A stretch of DNA of 64,000 nucleotides from Microterricola viridarii (GCF_900104895.1 NZ_LT629742.1:2604001-2668000), one strand, 5' to 3'; numbered from the stretch's first letter, positions 33,844 through 42,275 are shown. The notes: generated by a model from the sequence alone, not told the origin. Numbers and translations are program-made.

Positions 33844-34320
33844 TTATTCGCCGTTGTAGGCGGCTTCCAAGACGGCGATGTCGAGCTTCGTCATGGTGAG
33901 CATCGCCTGCATCGCGCGCCCGGCCTTGGCCGGGTCCGGGTCGGAGAGCAGTTCACCCAGGCGCGGCGGCACAATCTGCCAGGACACGCCGAACTTGTCG
34001 GTGAGCCAGCCGCACCGGCCCGGCGCTCCGCCGTCGGCGGTGAGCGCGTCCCACAGGCGGTCGATGTCTGCTTGCGTCGGGGCGCTCACCGAGAGCGAGA
34101 TGGCCTCGCTGAACCCGGGCGCCGGCGCACCGTTGATCGCCTGCACAGACAGGCCGTCGAGCTCGAACTCGACGGCGAGTGCCGTGCCCGCCGGCATCGG
34201 GCCGCCCTCGCCGTAGCGCGACACAGTCAGAATGCGCGCATTTGCGAAGAGCGCGACGTAGAAGTTGGCGGCGTCCTCGGCCTGGCTGTCGAACCACAGG
34301 CACGGTTTGATCGAGTTCAT
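33844..34320 (-). CDS. VOC superfamily protein (PhnB-like)
   Basis: A 158-residue protein of the vicinal-oxygen-chelate fold, near the PhnB/3-demethylubiquinone-methyltransferase-like group. It has IKPCLWFDSQAEDAANFYVA, then ALAVEFELDGLSVQAINGAP and GWLTDKFGVSWQIVP. The reaction is unknown. A 7-base dyad lies about 60 bases upstream. Confidence 0.85.
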   Translation of the reverse strand: MNSIKPCLWFDSQAEDAANFYVALFANARILTVSRYGEGGPMPAGTALAVEFELDGLSVQAINGAPAPGFSEAISLSVSAPTQADIDRLWDALTADGGAPGRCGWLTDKFGVSWQIVPPRLGELLSDPDPAKAGRAMQAMLTMTKLDIAVLEAAYNGE

Positions 34321-34379
34321 AGCTCTTCACCTCGGTGTGATGGCCCTGCGTGCAGGGCTGGCGCTGACAGCCCCGCCGG

Positions 34380-34397
34380 AACGGTCACAGGACCGTT
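34380..34397. promoter_or_regulatory. dyad upstream of the VOC gene
   Basis: AACGGTC, four bases, GACCGTT. It lies 60 bases before the VOC start and next to a separate terminator hairpin, so it may be an operator. Confidence 0.3.
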
Positions 34398-34406
34398 AAA
34401 CAGGCT

Positions 34407-34459
34407 ACGCCGCCCCGCTCGGCCGCGCAGAAGATTCTGCGAGCCATGCGGGGCGGCGT
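34407..34459 (-). terminator. terminator downstream of the aggregation-promoting-factor-like gene
   Basis: Twelve-base arms (ACGCCGCCCCGC / GCGGGGCGGCGT), with an inner GCAGAA-TTCTGC stem in the loop. It lies 23 bases past the stop at 34482 on the minus strand. Confidence 0.65.
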
Positions 34460-34481
34460 ATGCCGGGTGGGCGGATGCCGC

Positions 34482-35417
34482 TTAGTACCAGCCCTGCGAC
34501 TCGGAGGTGTCCCAGGCGCCGCACGGGGTGCCGTAGCGACCAGAGATGTAGCCGAGGCCCCAGGTGATCTGGGTCGCCGGGTTGGTCTGCCAGTCAGCGC
34601 CGGCGGACGCCATCTTGCTGCCGGGGAGCGCCTGCGGAATGCCGGCGGCACCGCTCGAGGCGTTGTAGGCGTTGATGTTCCAGCCGGACTCCTTGTTCCA
34701 GAGGGCGACGAGGCAGCCGAACTGATCCTCGCCCCAGCCGTACTGGGAGGCCATCAGGTCACGCGCGATCGCCTGGGCGCCGCTCGGGTCGGACGGCGCG
34801 GAGGGCCGGGAGCCGCCCGAGTTCGACGAGCTGGACTCCTGCGCGGCGGCCTCGGCGTCGGCCTGCGCCTGTGCTGCGGCGGCAGCGGCAGCGGCAGCAG
34901 CCTCTGCGGCAGCCTGCTGCTCTGCAGCGACGCGGTCGACCTCGGCGGTCGCCGCCTGGACGCCGGCGCTCTTGCCCTTGGTGGTGTCCACGAGTTTGAA
35001 GACGCGGCTGGGAGTCAGCAGCTCAAAGTTGGAGAGGGCGGCAACGGAGGAGGCGAGGTCGCCGGCATCCGTCTTGCCTGCGGCGGCGGCGATCACGAGG
35101 TTGGCCTCATCGATCGTGGCGGTCGCGGTGCTCGCGGCGTTCGCGTTGGCAACCGTGGAGTACGCGGCCAGCTGGTCGGCGGCGAATCCGGTCGCGGCGG
35201 TCATCGTGGCCGAGGCGGCGTCGCGCTCGTTCTGCGCGACGACCGACGTCTGCACCACGAAGCCTGTGCCGGCCATGGCGCCGACGGCGACGACTGCTCC
35301 CGCGAGGAGGAGGAGCTTCTTGCGGCCCCGGCGACGATTCCGAAGCTGGGAGCGGGTGACCCCGGCATCGAGCGCGGGCTGGTCTGGGCTATTCGTTGAT
35401 GAGTTTGAGTTCAGCAT
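34482..35417 (-). CDS. secreted aggregation-promoting-factor-like / lytic transglycosylase-type protein
   Basis: A 311-residue exported protein. A basic head (RSQLRNRRRGRKK) precedes a membrane/signal helix (LLLLAGAVVAVGAMAGTGFV). A long Ala-rich helical linker with coiled-coil character (VAAEQQAAAEAAAAAAAAAA) follows. The C-terminal domain, about 85 residues, has GWGEDQFGCLVALWNKESGW and SSGAAGIPQALPGSKMAS, as in aggregation-promoting-factor/SLT-like domains of actinobacteria. The Glu in KESGW is the likely catalytic residue. ATG 35417 or GTG 35426. Confidence 0.85.
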   Translation of the reverse strand: MLNSNSSTNSPDQPALDAGVTRSQLRNRRRGRKKLLLLAGAVVAVGAMAGTGFVVQTSVVAQNERDAASATMTAATGFAADQLAAYSTVANANAASTATATIDEANLVIAAAAGKTDAGDLASSVAALSNFELLTPSRVFKLVDTTKGKSAGVQAATAEVDRVAAEQQAAAEAAAAAAAAAAQAQADAEAAAQESSSSNSGGSRPSAPSDPSGAQAIARDLMASQYGWGEDQFGCLVALWNKESGWNINAYNASSGAAGIPQALPGSKMASAGADWQTNPATQITWGLGYISGRYGTPCGAWDTSESQGWY

Positions 35418-35913
35418 GTCTTTCACAGGGCAAACCACTCGCGATCGTGCATAGAGCGGCTCTTGATCGACGTCCCAGGCAGGGCCCCGGGCGAAGTTGT
35501 CAGTATGCACACGCACCCTGCACGAGTCATCCTCATCATCTGGGAATGTCCTCCGAATGATTTTCGGGGATTTTCGCGCCTTCGAAGCCCCGCGCGGCCC
35601 CGCCTCCGTGCGCCCTGCCCGAGCGCTATTCTGGCCAGATGACCCGCCTCGCCGCGCGCGCGAACGCCAGCGCACGAACCGAAAAAGCGCCCGTGACCGG
35701 CACTTTGACTGCACACGCCTCTCCCCCGCGTCTCGCGGCCATGCCGCGGCCGGCCGCGGCCACCCGACTCCGAACCGAAATCGAATCGACGGGCCGCCCA
35801 CCAGCACCCCGCATCATCGCCTCGCGGGGCGCCGCGCGCGGAATTGATGAAACCTTGAGGTGCGACCGATCGGTACACGCCCATACTGCCCATCCGCAGC
35901 CGGCGGGCGCCCG
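35418..35913. other. intergenic region between the APF-like gene and the SGNH hydrolase gene
   Basis: A 496-base divergent region. No convincing gene was found; a 92-codon frame at 35639-35917 has Arg/Ala/Pro-rich noncoding-type composition. A small CCGAA-TTCGG hairpin occurs near 35560. No clear riboswitch could be recognised. Confidence 0.4.
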
Positions 35914-36711
35914 ATGAGCCCGCACCGTCTCCGGCACCGCGTGCTCGACGTCATTCAGCTGGTTCCGGCCGCCGCGCAGGGCTGGACGCTCATCCGCACG
36001 ATGCCGAGGCTGCCGGATGCCGCCGGGCCCCAGCAGGGTGTCGTGGCAGCCGCCGCGGGCCCGACGCTCCCCCCGCTCCGCCTCCGGGTGATCGGCGAAT
36101 CGACCGCGGCGGGCGTTGGTGCGCCGACACAGGACCTGGCGCTCAGCGGACGCCTCGCCGATGCGCTGGCCAGCCGCACGGGGCGGGGCGTGCACTGGCA
36201 GGTTGTCGGGCAGAATGGCGCGACCATCCGTCGCATCCGCCACCGCCTGCTGCCCGCGGTGGACGGCTCCGACCCTGACGCGTTCGCCGCCGACGTCGCC
36301 GTGATCGCCGCCGGGGCCAACGATGTGATCGGCGGGCGCAGCACCGCCGAATGGGAGGAGCAGCTGCGCACCCTGGTCAGCGGCCTGCGGCACGCGGGCG
36401 CGGGCCCTGCGACGCTCGTCCTGCTCACCGGCGTTCCACCGTTCTCGCGGTTCCCCGCCCTGCGCAGCCCGCTCCGCCCGTACCTCGCACGCCGGGCACA
36501 GCGCATCGACGCCCGTTCCGCCCTGGTCTGCGCTGAGCTGGGTGTGCTCTTCATCCCCTTCAGCGAACGGGAGCTGGAGCTCGGCGCGGACTTCTTCGCC
36601 GAGGATCGCTTCCATCCATCGGCCACGGGCTACGCGCTCTGGGCGGAGTACCTGGCCGAGCGAATCGCCGTGGGGCTCACGGAGACGATCAGCGGGCAGC
36701 CCCGCCCGTAG
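35914..36711 (+). CDS. SGNH/GDSL family hydrolase
   Basis: A 265-residue esterase-type hydrolase. Block I is VIGESTAAGVGAP, with the nucleophile Ser in GES rather than GDS. Block III is AAGANDVIGG. Block V is AEDRFHPSATGYALWAEYLA, with Asp and His. Start at ATG 35914 (MSPHRLRHR). Its 3' end overlaps the convergent nitroreductase gene by 23 bases. The substrate is unknown. Confidence 0.85.
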   Translation: MSPHRLRHRVLDVIQLVPAAAQGWTLIRTMPRLPDAAGPQQGVVAAAAGPTLPPLRLRVIGESTAAGVGAPTQDLALSGRLADALASRTGRGVHWQVVGQNGATIRRIRHRLLPAVDGSDPDAFAADVAVIAAGANDVIGGRSTAEWEEQLRTLVSGLRHAGAGPATLVLLTGVPPFSRFPALRSPLRPYLARRAQRIDARSALVCAELGVLFIPFSERELELGADFFAEDRFHPSATGYALWAEYLAERIAVGLTETISGQPRP

Positions 36712-37216
36712 CAGCGGGCGGGTGGATGCCGGCTGGCTGCAGCCGCAGCCGGAACAGCCGCACCGCCCGCCCCGACTCACGCTCGTAGCCGCGGTAGCCC
36801 GGCCACTGGGCCTCGATCAGCCGCCACGCGGCCTCGCGCTCCTCCCCGCGGAGGAGTTCGGCGCGCACGGGCATCCGGCGCCCGCGCACCGTGATGGCGG
36901 CATCCGGGTGCGCGAGCAGGTTGTAGCTCCACGCGGGATGCTTGTCGCGGGCGAAGCTCGTGCCCGCGACGAGCGCGCTCCCCCGACCGTCTGGTGTGTA
37001 CATCAGCTCGGTGTCGCGTGGCGCGCCGGACTTCGCGCCGACGGTGTGCAGCACGAGTGACGGCACGAGTAGGCCGCTCAGCTGCACTCGCCCGCCGCTC
37101 AGCCGGGTGACGAGCCGCTCCAACACGGGCAGCACCGTGGGCGCCGCCCACCGAAACAGCCGCGTGTGGGTGAGCGGTGCGACGACACCGCGGACGATCT
37201 GCACAACGGAAGCCAT
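36689..37216 (-). CDS. deazaflavin-dependent nitroreductase family protein
   Basis: A 175-residue protein of the F420-binding Ddn/DUF385 family. Hallmarks: LVLHTVGAKSGAPRDTELMY, then HPAWSYNLLAHPDAAITVRG and AAWRLIEAQWPGYRGYE. Such enzymes use F420 or act on quinones. A second member is encoded at 63031-63462. Confidence 0.88.
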   Translation of the reverse strand: MASVVQIVRGVVAPLTHTRLFRWAAPTVLPVLERLVTRLSGGRVQLSGLLVPSLVLHTVGAKSGAPRDTELMYTPDGRGSALVAGTSFARDKHPAWSYNLLAHPDAAITVRGRRMPVRAELLRGEEREAAWRLIEAQWPGYRGYERESGRAVRLFRLRLQPAGIHPPAATGGAAR

Positions 37217-37232
37217 GCAGGCATTCTGCCCG

Positions 37233-37274
37233 GCGGCGGCTCCGTGCGGAAGGCTCGTGGCACGGACGCCGCCC
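37233..37274 (-). terminator. terminator after the PKD-protein gene
   Basis: GGCGGCG...CCGTGC against GCACGGACGCCGCC with a two-base bulge. It lies just past the minus-strand stop at 37281 and upstream of the nitroreductase gene. Confidence 0.5.
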
Positions 37275-37280
37275 TGCCGG

Positions 37281-38111
37281 TCAGCAGCCCGGATCCGATG
37301 GACGCGCGACGCAGCTGCCGGCGACGAGCACCGTCGTGGCCGACTTCACCGCGACCGGCGTGGCGGAGGCCGCGAGGCGGATGGTGCCGGAGATGGGACG
37401 CCAGTCTCCCCCACCGAACCGATACTCGGCCGAGAGCTCGACCGCCACGCTTGCCGAGAAGTCTCCTCGGGTCGTGTAGATGTGGCTCGTGGCGGTCTCG
37501 CTGAACGCGGCGCCGCCCCAGCTGCTTCCACCGCTGGCGCTGAACCCGGTTGCACCGTCGCCGTAGTCCCAGGCGAAGCCAACCGGTGTGAAGCGCACCT
37601 CGGCGGGGAACCCCAACAGGCTCCCGGCGATGACCTCGACGGATGCCGTCGCGACAAAGTTCGTCGGAAGCCCCCGCACCGCCCAGCCATCCGGTTCCAT
37701 TGCCAGCTGGGGCGCCGAGGCTCGGAACGAGGCGATGTCGCTCCAGGTGATCACGAGCTCCGGGTCGCAGACGTCCGGGGCGCCGGTGCACCCCGGCGGC
37801 AGACCGTTGTCGTTGTTCGGAGTCTCGTCCGAGCCCAGCGCGGGCGGCTGGGGCGGCTGCGGCGGCTGCGGCGGTTCGGCGACACCGCCGCCGTCGCTCC
37901 CGCCACCGGCTCCCCCGCCGGAGACGCTCTCGCCCCCACCGATGAGGTCTACGCCGCCCGGCGTGAGGCTGGCGTCAATGTCAATCTCACATGTGCCCTG
38001 CCTAATCTCCAGCAGTGTGCAAGGACTTTCAGCGTTAGCAGTGCTCGGTGTGGCGAGCGCCAGAATGCAAATCGCAACAGTGGACGTGCAAATCGCGAGA
38101 TGCCATCGCAT
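37281..38111 (-). CDS. secreted PKD-domain-like protein
   Basis: A 276-residue protein with a signal peptide (LAICTSTVAICILALATPST). A Gly/Pro-rich stalk carries PPQPPQPPQPP. A PKD-type beta domain follows: TPVGFAWDYGDGATG, then SHIYTTRGDFSASV. Two Cys pairs may form disulfides. ATG 38111 shares TGATG with the lipoprotein stop, so the two are one operon. PKD domains usually mediate surface interactions; the role is unknown. Confidence 0.75.
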   Translation of the reverse strand: MRWHLAICTSTVAICILALATPSTANAESPCTLLEIRQGTCEIDIDASLTPGGVDLIGGGESVSGGGAGGGSDGGGVAEPPQPPQPPQPPALGSDETPNNDNGLPPGCTGAPDVCDPELVITWSDIASFRASAPQLAMEPDGWAVRGLPTNFVATASVEVIAGSLLGFPAEVRFTPVGFAWDYGDGATGFSASGGSSWGGAAFSETATSHIYTTRGDFSASVAVELSAEYRFGGGDWRPISGTIRLAASATPVAVKSATTVLVAGSCVARPSDPGC

Positions 38112-38692
38112 CAGCAAAAGTTCCCGTCTACCCACAGCTCTTTCTCCGCAACTTTCAATGCGGTTGGGGAACTACCGACAACAGCAATCAGATACGGAAT
38201 ATGAACTGGCCGGTCGGGCAGCGCCTTGGATTCCCCAGCTTGGTCCAGCAAATCAACCGTCGATAGGTCGTCACATACGTAGGCCCGCACCTCAACGGCC
38301 CATTCGTTGCTACTCCGAACAGACTGCAGCCGGTGAATTCTGAAAGACGTAGTGCCACTCGAATGCAATCCATTTGCCACGAAATCTGCGGCACCCGCTA
38401 ATTCGAAAGCAAGCGCGTTCCCAATCGCAACATCATCTAGTGCCGCGGCGTCGACTCCACCGCTCGTTAGGACTGCGTCACTCGCAGCAATGTAAGCCGC
38501 ATACGCCTCCTCCGCTGCGGCGAGCGCCTCCTCGTCCGTGGCGAAGAGGGGCGCAGCGCCATCCGTCGTCACGATCGGCGTTGGAGCAGGTTCGGGGGAA
38601 GGTGACGGGCCGGCGGCACACCCGGCGAGAGCCACCGCGGCGAGCGCGCACGCGGCAAGGAGCAGTGGCAGGGGCGCACTCCCGGTTCGCAT
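38111..38692 (-). CDS. hypothetical lipoprotein
   Basis: A 193-residue lipoprotein. The signal ends at ALAGCAAG, with Cys about 24 residues from the start (MRTGSAPLPLLLAAC). A Pro-rich linker and an Ala-rich helical region (EEALAAAEEAYAAYIAASDA) follow, then a beta-rich end (STVDLLDQAG, WVDGNFC). Function is unknown; the pairing with the PKD protein suggests a shared surface role. Its DNA is less GC-rich than the neighbours in the 3' half. Confidence 0.7.
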   Translation of the reverse strand: MRTGSAPLPLLLAACALAAVALAGCAAGPSPSPEPAPTPIVTTDGAAPLFATDEEALAAAEEAYAAYIAASDAVLTSGGVDAAALDDVAIGNALAFELAGAADFVANGLHSSGTTSFRIHRLQSVRSSNEWAVEVRAYVCDDLSTVDLLDQAGESKALPDRPVHIPYLIAVVGSSPTALKVAEKELWVDGNFC

Positions 38693-38745
38693 GCGAACAC
38701 CGTAGGGCAAAGCGGCCCGGCCCCGTCAAAGTTATCCACAGACAC

Positions 38746-38783
38746 GAATGGCGGGGCCCGGCTCAGCCGGGACCCCGCCATTC
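38746..38783 (-). terminator. terminator after the monooxygenase gene
   Basis: GAATGGCGGGG-CCCGGC against GCCGGGACCCCGCCATTC, one bulged base, 14 bases past the stop at 38797. Confidence 0.75.
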
Positions 38784-38796
38784 AGACGAGCTGTCT

Positions 38797-40194
38797 CTAC
38801 ACGTTCGAGGGCAGGTTGCGCCCGTCGACGATCACCTTGATGACATCGGTCTTCGGGTGAGCCAGGTATCGGTCGGCGCTGTCGTCGAGTTCCTGCAGCC
38901 ACGGCGTGTGGTGCACAGCGCCCATGGTGCCGGTCATCACGGACGGGTAGACGGCATCCCTGTACGTGAGGATGTTCTCCTGCTTGTCCTTCTTCCATTC
39001 CAGGAAGATGCGCACGACCTCGTCGAGGTCGAACATCGGGTAGTCGCTCTGCTCGATCAGGTCACGAATGTAATCGGCCTGGAACCGCACCTCTGCCGCA
39101 GCGCTCTCGAGCGCGTGGAAGCGGGCGAGCCAGCGGTCGATGTCGGCGCGCTGTGCCGCGGCATCCGGCAGCGTTGCATCGCCGAGGATCACGTCACGCA
39201 CGTACCACGCCTGCGCGTCGAACATGTTGAAGGTGAACCACTGGTCCTGGGCGCCCAGGTAGAACAGCTTGTTGTTGGCCTCACTGACCACGCCGCGGTA
39301 GAGCGTGTCCGGGTACACGTTGTTCGGGGAGTCGAGCGAGAGATCGCTGGGCAGGTAGGGGTAGTGGTGCAGGTACCCGGTACACAGGATGACGGCATCG
39401 AAGCGCTTCGAGGTTCCGTCGACGAAGTGGGCCACCGAGCCGTCGAAGCGCTCGAGCAGCGGCACCTCGGTGATGTCCTCTGGCCAGTCGAAGCCCATCG
39501 GGCGCGAGCGGTAGCTCAGCGTCACCGAGCGGGCGCCCATCTTGTATGCCTGCACGCCGATGTCCTCGGCGGAGTAGCTGGCGCCGATCAGCAGCACGTC
39601 CTTGTCGGCGAGGCTCTCTGCCCCACGGAAGTCGTGTGCGTGGCGGAGCGTGCCGGGGAACGTCTCGATGCCGGCGAAGTCTGGAACGTTGGGGAAGGAG
39701 AAGTGGCCGGAGCCGACGATGACGTTGTCGAACTCGCTGCTCTCGGTGGTGCGGGTGACCAGATCCTCGACGGTGACGGTGAACGTCTCCGTCTCGGCGT
39801 TGTACTGCACCCAGCGCACGGCGGTGGAGAAGCGAACGTGCTTCTTCACATCGCTCTTCTCTGCGCGGCCGTTGATGTAGTCCCAGAGCACGGCGCGCGG
39901 CGGGTAGGAGCTGATCGGGCGGCCGAAGTGCTCGTCGAAGGTGTACTCGGCGAACTCGAGGGCCTCCTTCGGCCCGTTCGACCAGAGGTTGCGGTACATG
40001 CTGGAGTGCACGGGCTCACCGTGGGCGTCGATGCCGGTGCGCCAGTTGAAGTTCCACTGGCCACCCCAGTCGCTCTGCTTCTCGAAGCAGACGATCTCGG
40101 GGATCTCCCGTCCCTGCTCCCGTGCTGATTCGAAAGCCCTCAGCTGGGCCATGCCGCTGGGGCCTGCTCCGATAATTGCGATGCGCTTCTGCAA
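38797..40194 (-). CDS. flavin-containing monooxygenase, trimethylamine-monooxygenase-like
   Basis: A 465-residue FMO. FAD-binding IAIIGAGPSGMAQLRAF is followed by VCFEKQSDWGGQWN and VHSSMYRNLWSNGPKEAL. The family motif FPGTLRHAHDF and the NADPH-binding region LLIGASYSAEDIGVQAYKMG are present. This pattern is close to bacterial trimethylamine monooxygenase (Tmm), which oxidises trimethylamine to its N-oxide. Related FMOs take other amines or sulfides, so the substrate is inferred. The best start is TTG 40194 with GGAGAGG upstream; a longer frame begins at TTG 40236. Confidence 0.85.
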   Translation of the reverse strand: MQKRIAIIGAGPSGMAQLRAFESAREQGREIPEIVCFEKQSDWGGQWNFNWRTGIDAHGEPVHSSMYRNLWSNGPKEALEFAEYTFDEHFGRPISSYPPRAVLWDYINGRAEKSDVKKHVRFSTAVRWVQYNAETETFTVTVEDLVTRTTESSEFDNVIVGSGHFSFPNVPDFAGIETFPGTLRHAHDFRGAESLADKDVLLIGASYSAEDIGVQAYKMGARSVTLSYRSRPMGFDWPEDITEVPLLERFDGSVAHFVDGTSKRFDAVILCTGYLHHYPYLPSDLSLDSPNNVYPDTLYRGVVSEANNKLFYLGAQDQWFTFNMFDAQAWYVRDVILGDATLPDAAAQRADIDRWLARFHALESAAAEVRFQADYIRDLIEQSDYPMFDLDEVVRIFLEWKKDKQENILTYRDAVYPSVMTGTMGAVHHTPWLQELDDSADRYLAHPKTDVIKVIVDGRNLPSNV

Positions 40195-40510
40195 ATGTTC
40201 CTCTCCGGCCTGGCGGCCTTCGCCTGTCCTTGCCAATTCGAGCTGTCACGGGCAGAAATTGGGCAGGCCGGACGGCCTGCTCCCCGTGAGTTGTTGGTCA
40301 CCAGTGGCCAGTCGCAGAATGTGTGCAACACCATTGCCGTATGGGATGACCGCGAGGTATGTGCGGCCCAACATTTCGACCCTATCATCGGGCGTTTTGC
40401 CAACCCTGTGTACGCACACAGGCTGAGCCGATACCGGCGCGCGCCGTTTGCACTCGTCCCCGTCCTTTGGCAGACTGGGGAGGTCTTGTTGCCGATGGAA
40501 GGGTAGGGAC
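40195..40510. other. divergent intergenic region between FMO and ABC-F genes
   Basis: Together with the leader region (to 40616), a 422-base gap. It contains a perfect dyad CCTGTGT-ACGC-ACACAGG at 40405-40422 and a weak TTGCCG-N18-TATGTG promoter-like pair near 40335. No protein-coding gene is convincing here. Confidence 0.45.
40405..40422. promoter_or_regulatory. dyad in the FMO/ABC-F intergenic region
   Basis: CCTGTGT, ACGC, ACACAGG; seven-base perfect arms. It could be an operator for either divergent gene, or a small hairpin in the ABC-F leader. Confidence 0.35.
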
Positions 40511-40552
40511 ATGAGGACATTCGAGGGTTTCGCGCCGCACCCCGCGCGCTGA
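40511..40552 (+). CDS. possible leader peptide of the ABC-F gene
   Basis: A 13-codon ORF, MRTFEGFAPHPAR, with AAGGGTAGGG upstream. Its last codons and TGA (CGCGCTGA, 40545-40552) are complementary to TCAGCGCG at 40585-40592, so ribosome stalling on it could change the downstream fold. ABC-F antibiotic-resistance genes are often controlled this way. It could be chance; no expression evidence is available. Confidence 0.5.
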   Translation: MRTFEGFAPHPAR

Positions 40553-40601
40553 CAATCGTCGATTCGCCGTCCTCGGCTCCGGTTTCAGCGCGTCCGCTGA
40601 A
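40545..40601 (+). promoter_or_regulatory. candidate attenuator with two alternative hairpins
   Basis: Structure 1: CGCGCTGA (40545-40552) pairs with TCAGCGCG (40585-40592). Structure 2: TTCAGCG (40584-40590) pairs with CGCTGAA (40595-40601), ending just before the ABC-F ribosome-binding site CTGGAG. The two share bases and cannot form together. Confidence 0.5.
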
Positions 40602-40616
40602 CACTCTGGAGTCTGT

Positions 40617-42239
40617 ATGTCTACGAACCACCTCTCATCTGGCACCCCGTCATCCGTCACCCTGAACAACGTGTCGTTCAGCTGGCCGGATGGCACCCTC
40701 GCCCTCTCCACCCTGAGCGGCAGCTTCGGCACCGGCCGCACCGGACTGGTCGGCAGCAACGGCGCGGGCAAGTCCACGCTGCTGCGCCTGATCGCCGGGC
40801 AGCTCAGCCCGAGCACGGGCCAGATCGGCGCACCCGCCGACATCGGCTACCTGCCGCAAAACCTGGCACTGGATGCCGGGGTCACGGTGGCCGGGCTGCT
40901 CGGCGTCGCCGACAAGCTGGCGGCGCTCCGTGCCATCGAATCCGGTGACGTCGCCGAGGAGCACTTCGAGGTGCTCGGCGACGACTGGGATCTGGAGACG
41001 CGCGCCGACGAGGCCCTGCGGGCGATCGGGCTCTCCGCAGCCGATCTCGGGCGCAGCGTCACCGAGATGTCCGGCGGCGAGGCGATTCTGGTCGCGATCA
41101 CCGGCCTCCGCCTGCGGCAGGCCGCGGTGACCCTGCTCGATGAGCCGAGCAACAACCTCGACCGCGACGCCAGGGCGAGGCTGCGCACCCTGCTGGCCTC
41201 CTGGCCGGGCACGCTGCTCGTGGTCAGCCACGACACCGCACTGCTCGAGGTGATGCAGACGACGGCCGAGCTGCACGCCGGCGCGCTGACCGTCTTCGGC
41301 GGCCCGTACAGCGCCTGGCGCGAGAACCAGGATGTGCTCCAGGCCGCCGCCGCCCAGTCGGTGCGCTCGGCCGAGCAACGACTGAAGGCCGAGAAGCGGC
41401 AGCGCGTCGAGGCGGAGGGCACCCTGGCCCGGCGCGCACACATCGCTCAGAAGAGCTACGACAACCGCAGCGCCGCCAAGATCGTGATGCACCAGAAGGC
41501 GTCCAACGCCCAGGTGTCAGCCGGCAAGCTGCGCAGCGGGGGCGACGACCGGGTGCACGAGGCGCAGACCGCGCTGGATGCCGCCGCGACCCGCCTCCGC
41601 AGCGAGGAGAGCATCCACCTCGAGCTGCCTGACCCCGGCGTCCCGGCCGGCAAGGGCATCGCCGAGCTCCGGGACGGAGCAAGCGGCAGCACAATCTACC
41701 TGCACGGGCCGGAGCGGGTGGCGCTCGTCGGCGCGAACGGCGTCGGCAAGTCCACGCTGCTCGAGACCCTGCTGGGCGGCAGGCCAGCGGATGCCGGACG
41801 TGCCGGCGGCCGTCTGCTGACCGAGCGGGTCGGCTACCTCAGCCAGCGACTCGACGGCCTCGACCCCGACGCCAGCGCCGTCGAGAACGTGCGGGCGGCC
41901 GCACCCCGCACACCGGTCGGGGAGATCCGCAACCGGCTGGCCCGCCTGCTGCTGCGCGGCGACAGCGTGACCCGTCCGGTTGCCACCCTCTCCGGAGGCG
42001 AGCGGTTCCGCGTGGCGCTGGCCCGCCTGCTCTTCGCCGAGCCGCCAGCGCAGCTGCTGGTGCTGGACGAGCCGACGAACAACCTCGACCTGCCGTCCGT
42101 CGACCAGCTCGTCGCGGCACTGCGGAGCTACCGCGGTGCACTGCTGATCGTCAGCCACGACGACGCCTTCCTGGCCCGCCTCGGCCTCGACCGGGTGCTG
42201 GAGCTCGGCGCGGATGGCTCGCTCGGCGATCTCGGGTAG
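40617..42239 (+). CDS. ABC-F family ATP-binding protein
   Basis: A 540-residue protein with two ABC domains and no membrane segments, as in ABC-F ribosome-associated proteins. Domain 1 has TGLVGSNGAGKSTLLRLIAG, signature MSGGEAILVA and Walker B VTLLDEPSNNLD. The linker (about 240-310) is rich in charged helix (SAEQRLKAEKRQRVEAE). Domain 2 has VALVGANGVGKSTLL, LSGGERF and LLVLDEPTNNLDLPS. These proteins act at the ribosomal E site in translation or antibiotic protection. The specific substrate or antibiotic cannot be told. Confidence 0.92.
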   Translation: MSTNHLSSGTPSSVTLNNVSFSWPDGTLALSTLSGSFGTGRTGLVGSNGAGKSTLLRLIAGQLSPSTGQIGAPADIGYLPQNLALDAGVTVAGLLGVADKLAALRAIESGDVAEEHFEVLGDDWDLETRADEALRAIGLSAADLGRSVTEMSGGEAILVAITGLRLRQAAVTLLDEPSNNLDRDARARLRTLLASWPGTLLVVSHDTALLEVMQTTAELHAGALTVFGGPYSAWRENQDVLQAAAAQSVRSAEQRLKAEKRQRVEAEGTLARRAHIAQKSYDNRSAAKIVMHQKASNAQVSAGKLRSGGDDRVHEAQTALDAAATRLRSEESIHLELPDPGVPAGKGIAELRDGASGSTIYLHGPERVALVGANGVGKSTLLETLLGGRPADAGRAGGRLLTERVGYLSQRLDGLDPDASAVENVRAAAPRTPVGEIRNRLARLLLRGDSVTRPVATLSGGERFRVALARLLFAEPPAQLLVLDEPTNNLDLPSVDQLVAALRSYRGALLIVSHDDAFLARLGLDRVLELGADGSLGDLG

Positions 42240-42247
42240 CCGCGGGG

Positions 42248-42275
42248 CGGGCGCCGCCTAGCCGCGCGGCGCCCG
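42248..42275. terminator. convergent terminator between the ABC-F gene and the MmcQ gene
   Basis: CGGGCGCCGC, eight bases, GCGGCGCCCG. It overlaps the MmcQ stop codon on the minus strand. Confidence 0.55.

Noticed and set aside
35639-35917. 92-codon plus-strand frame before the SGNH gene
   Set aside because: Although it overlaps the SGNH start by ATGA, it is rich in Arg/Ala/Pro with no ribosome-binding site or homologue recognised.
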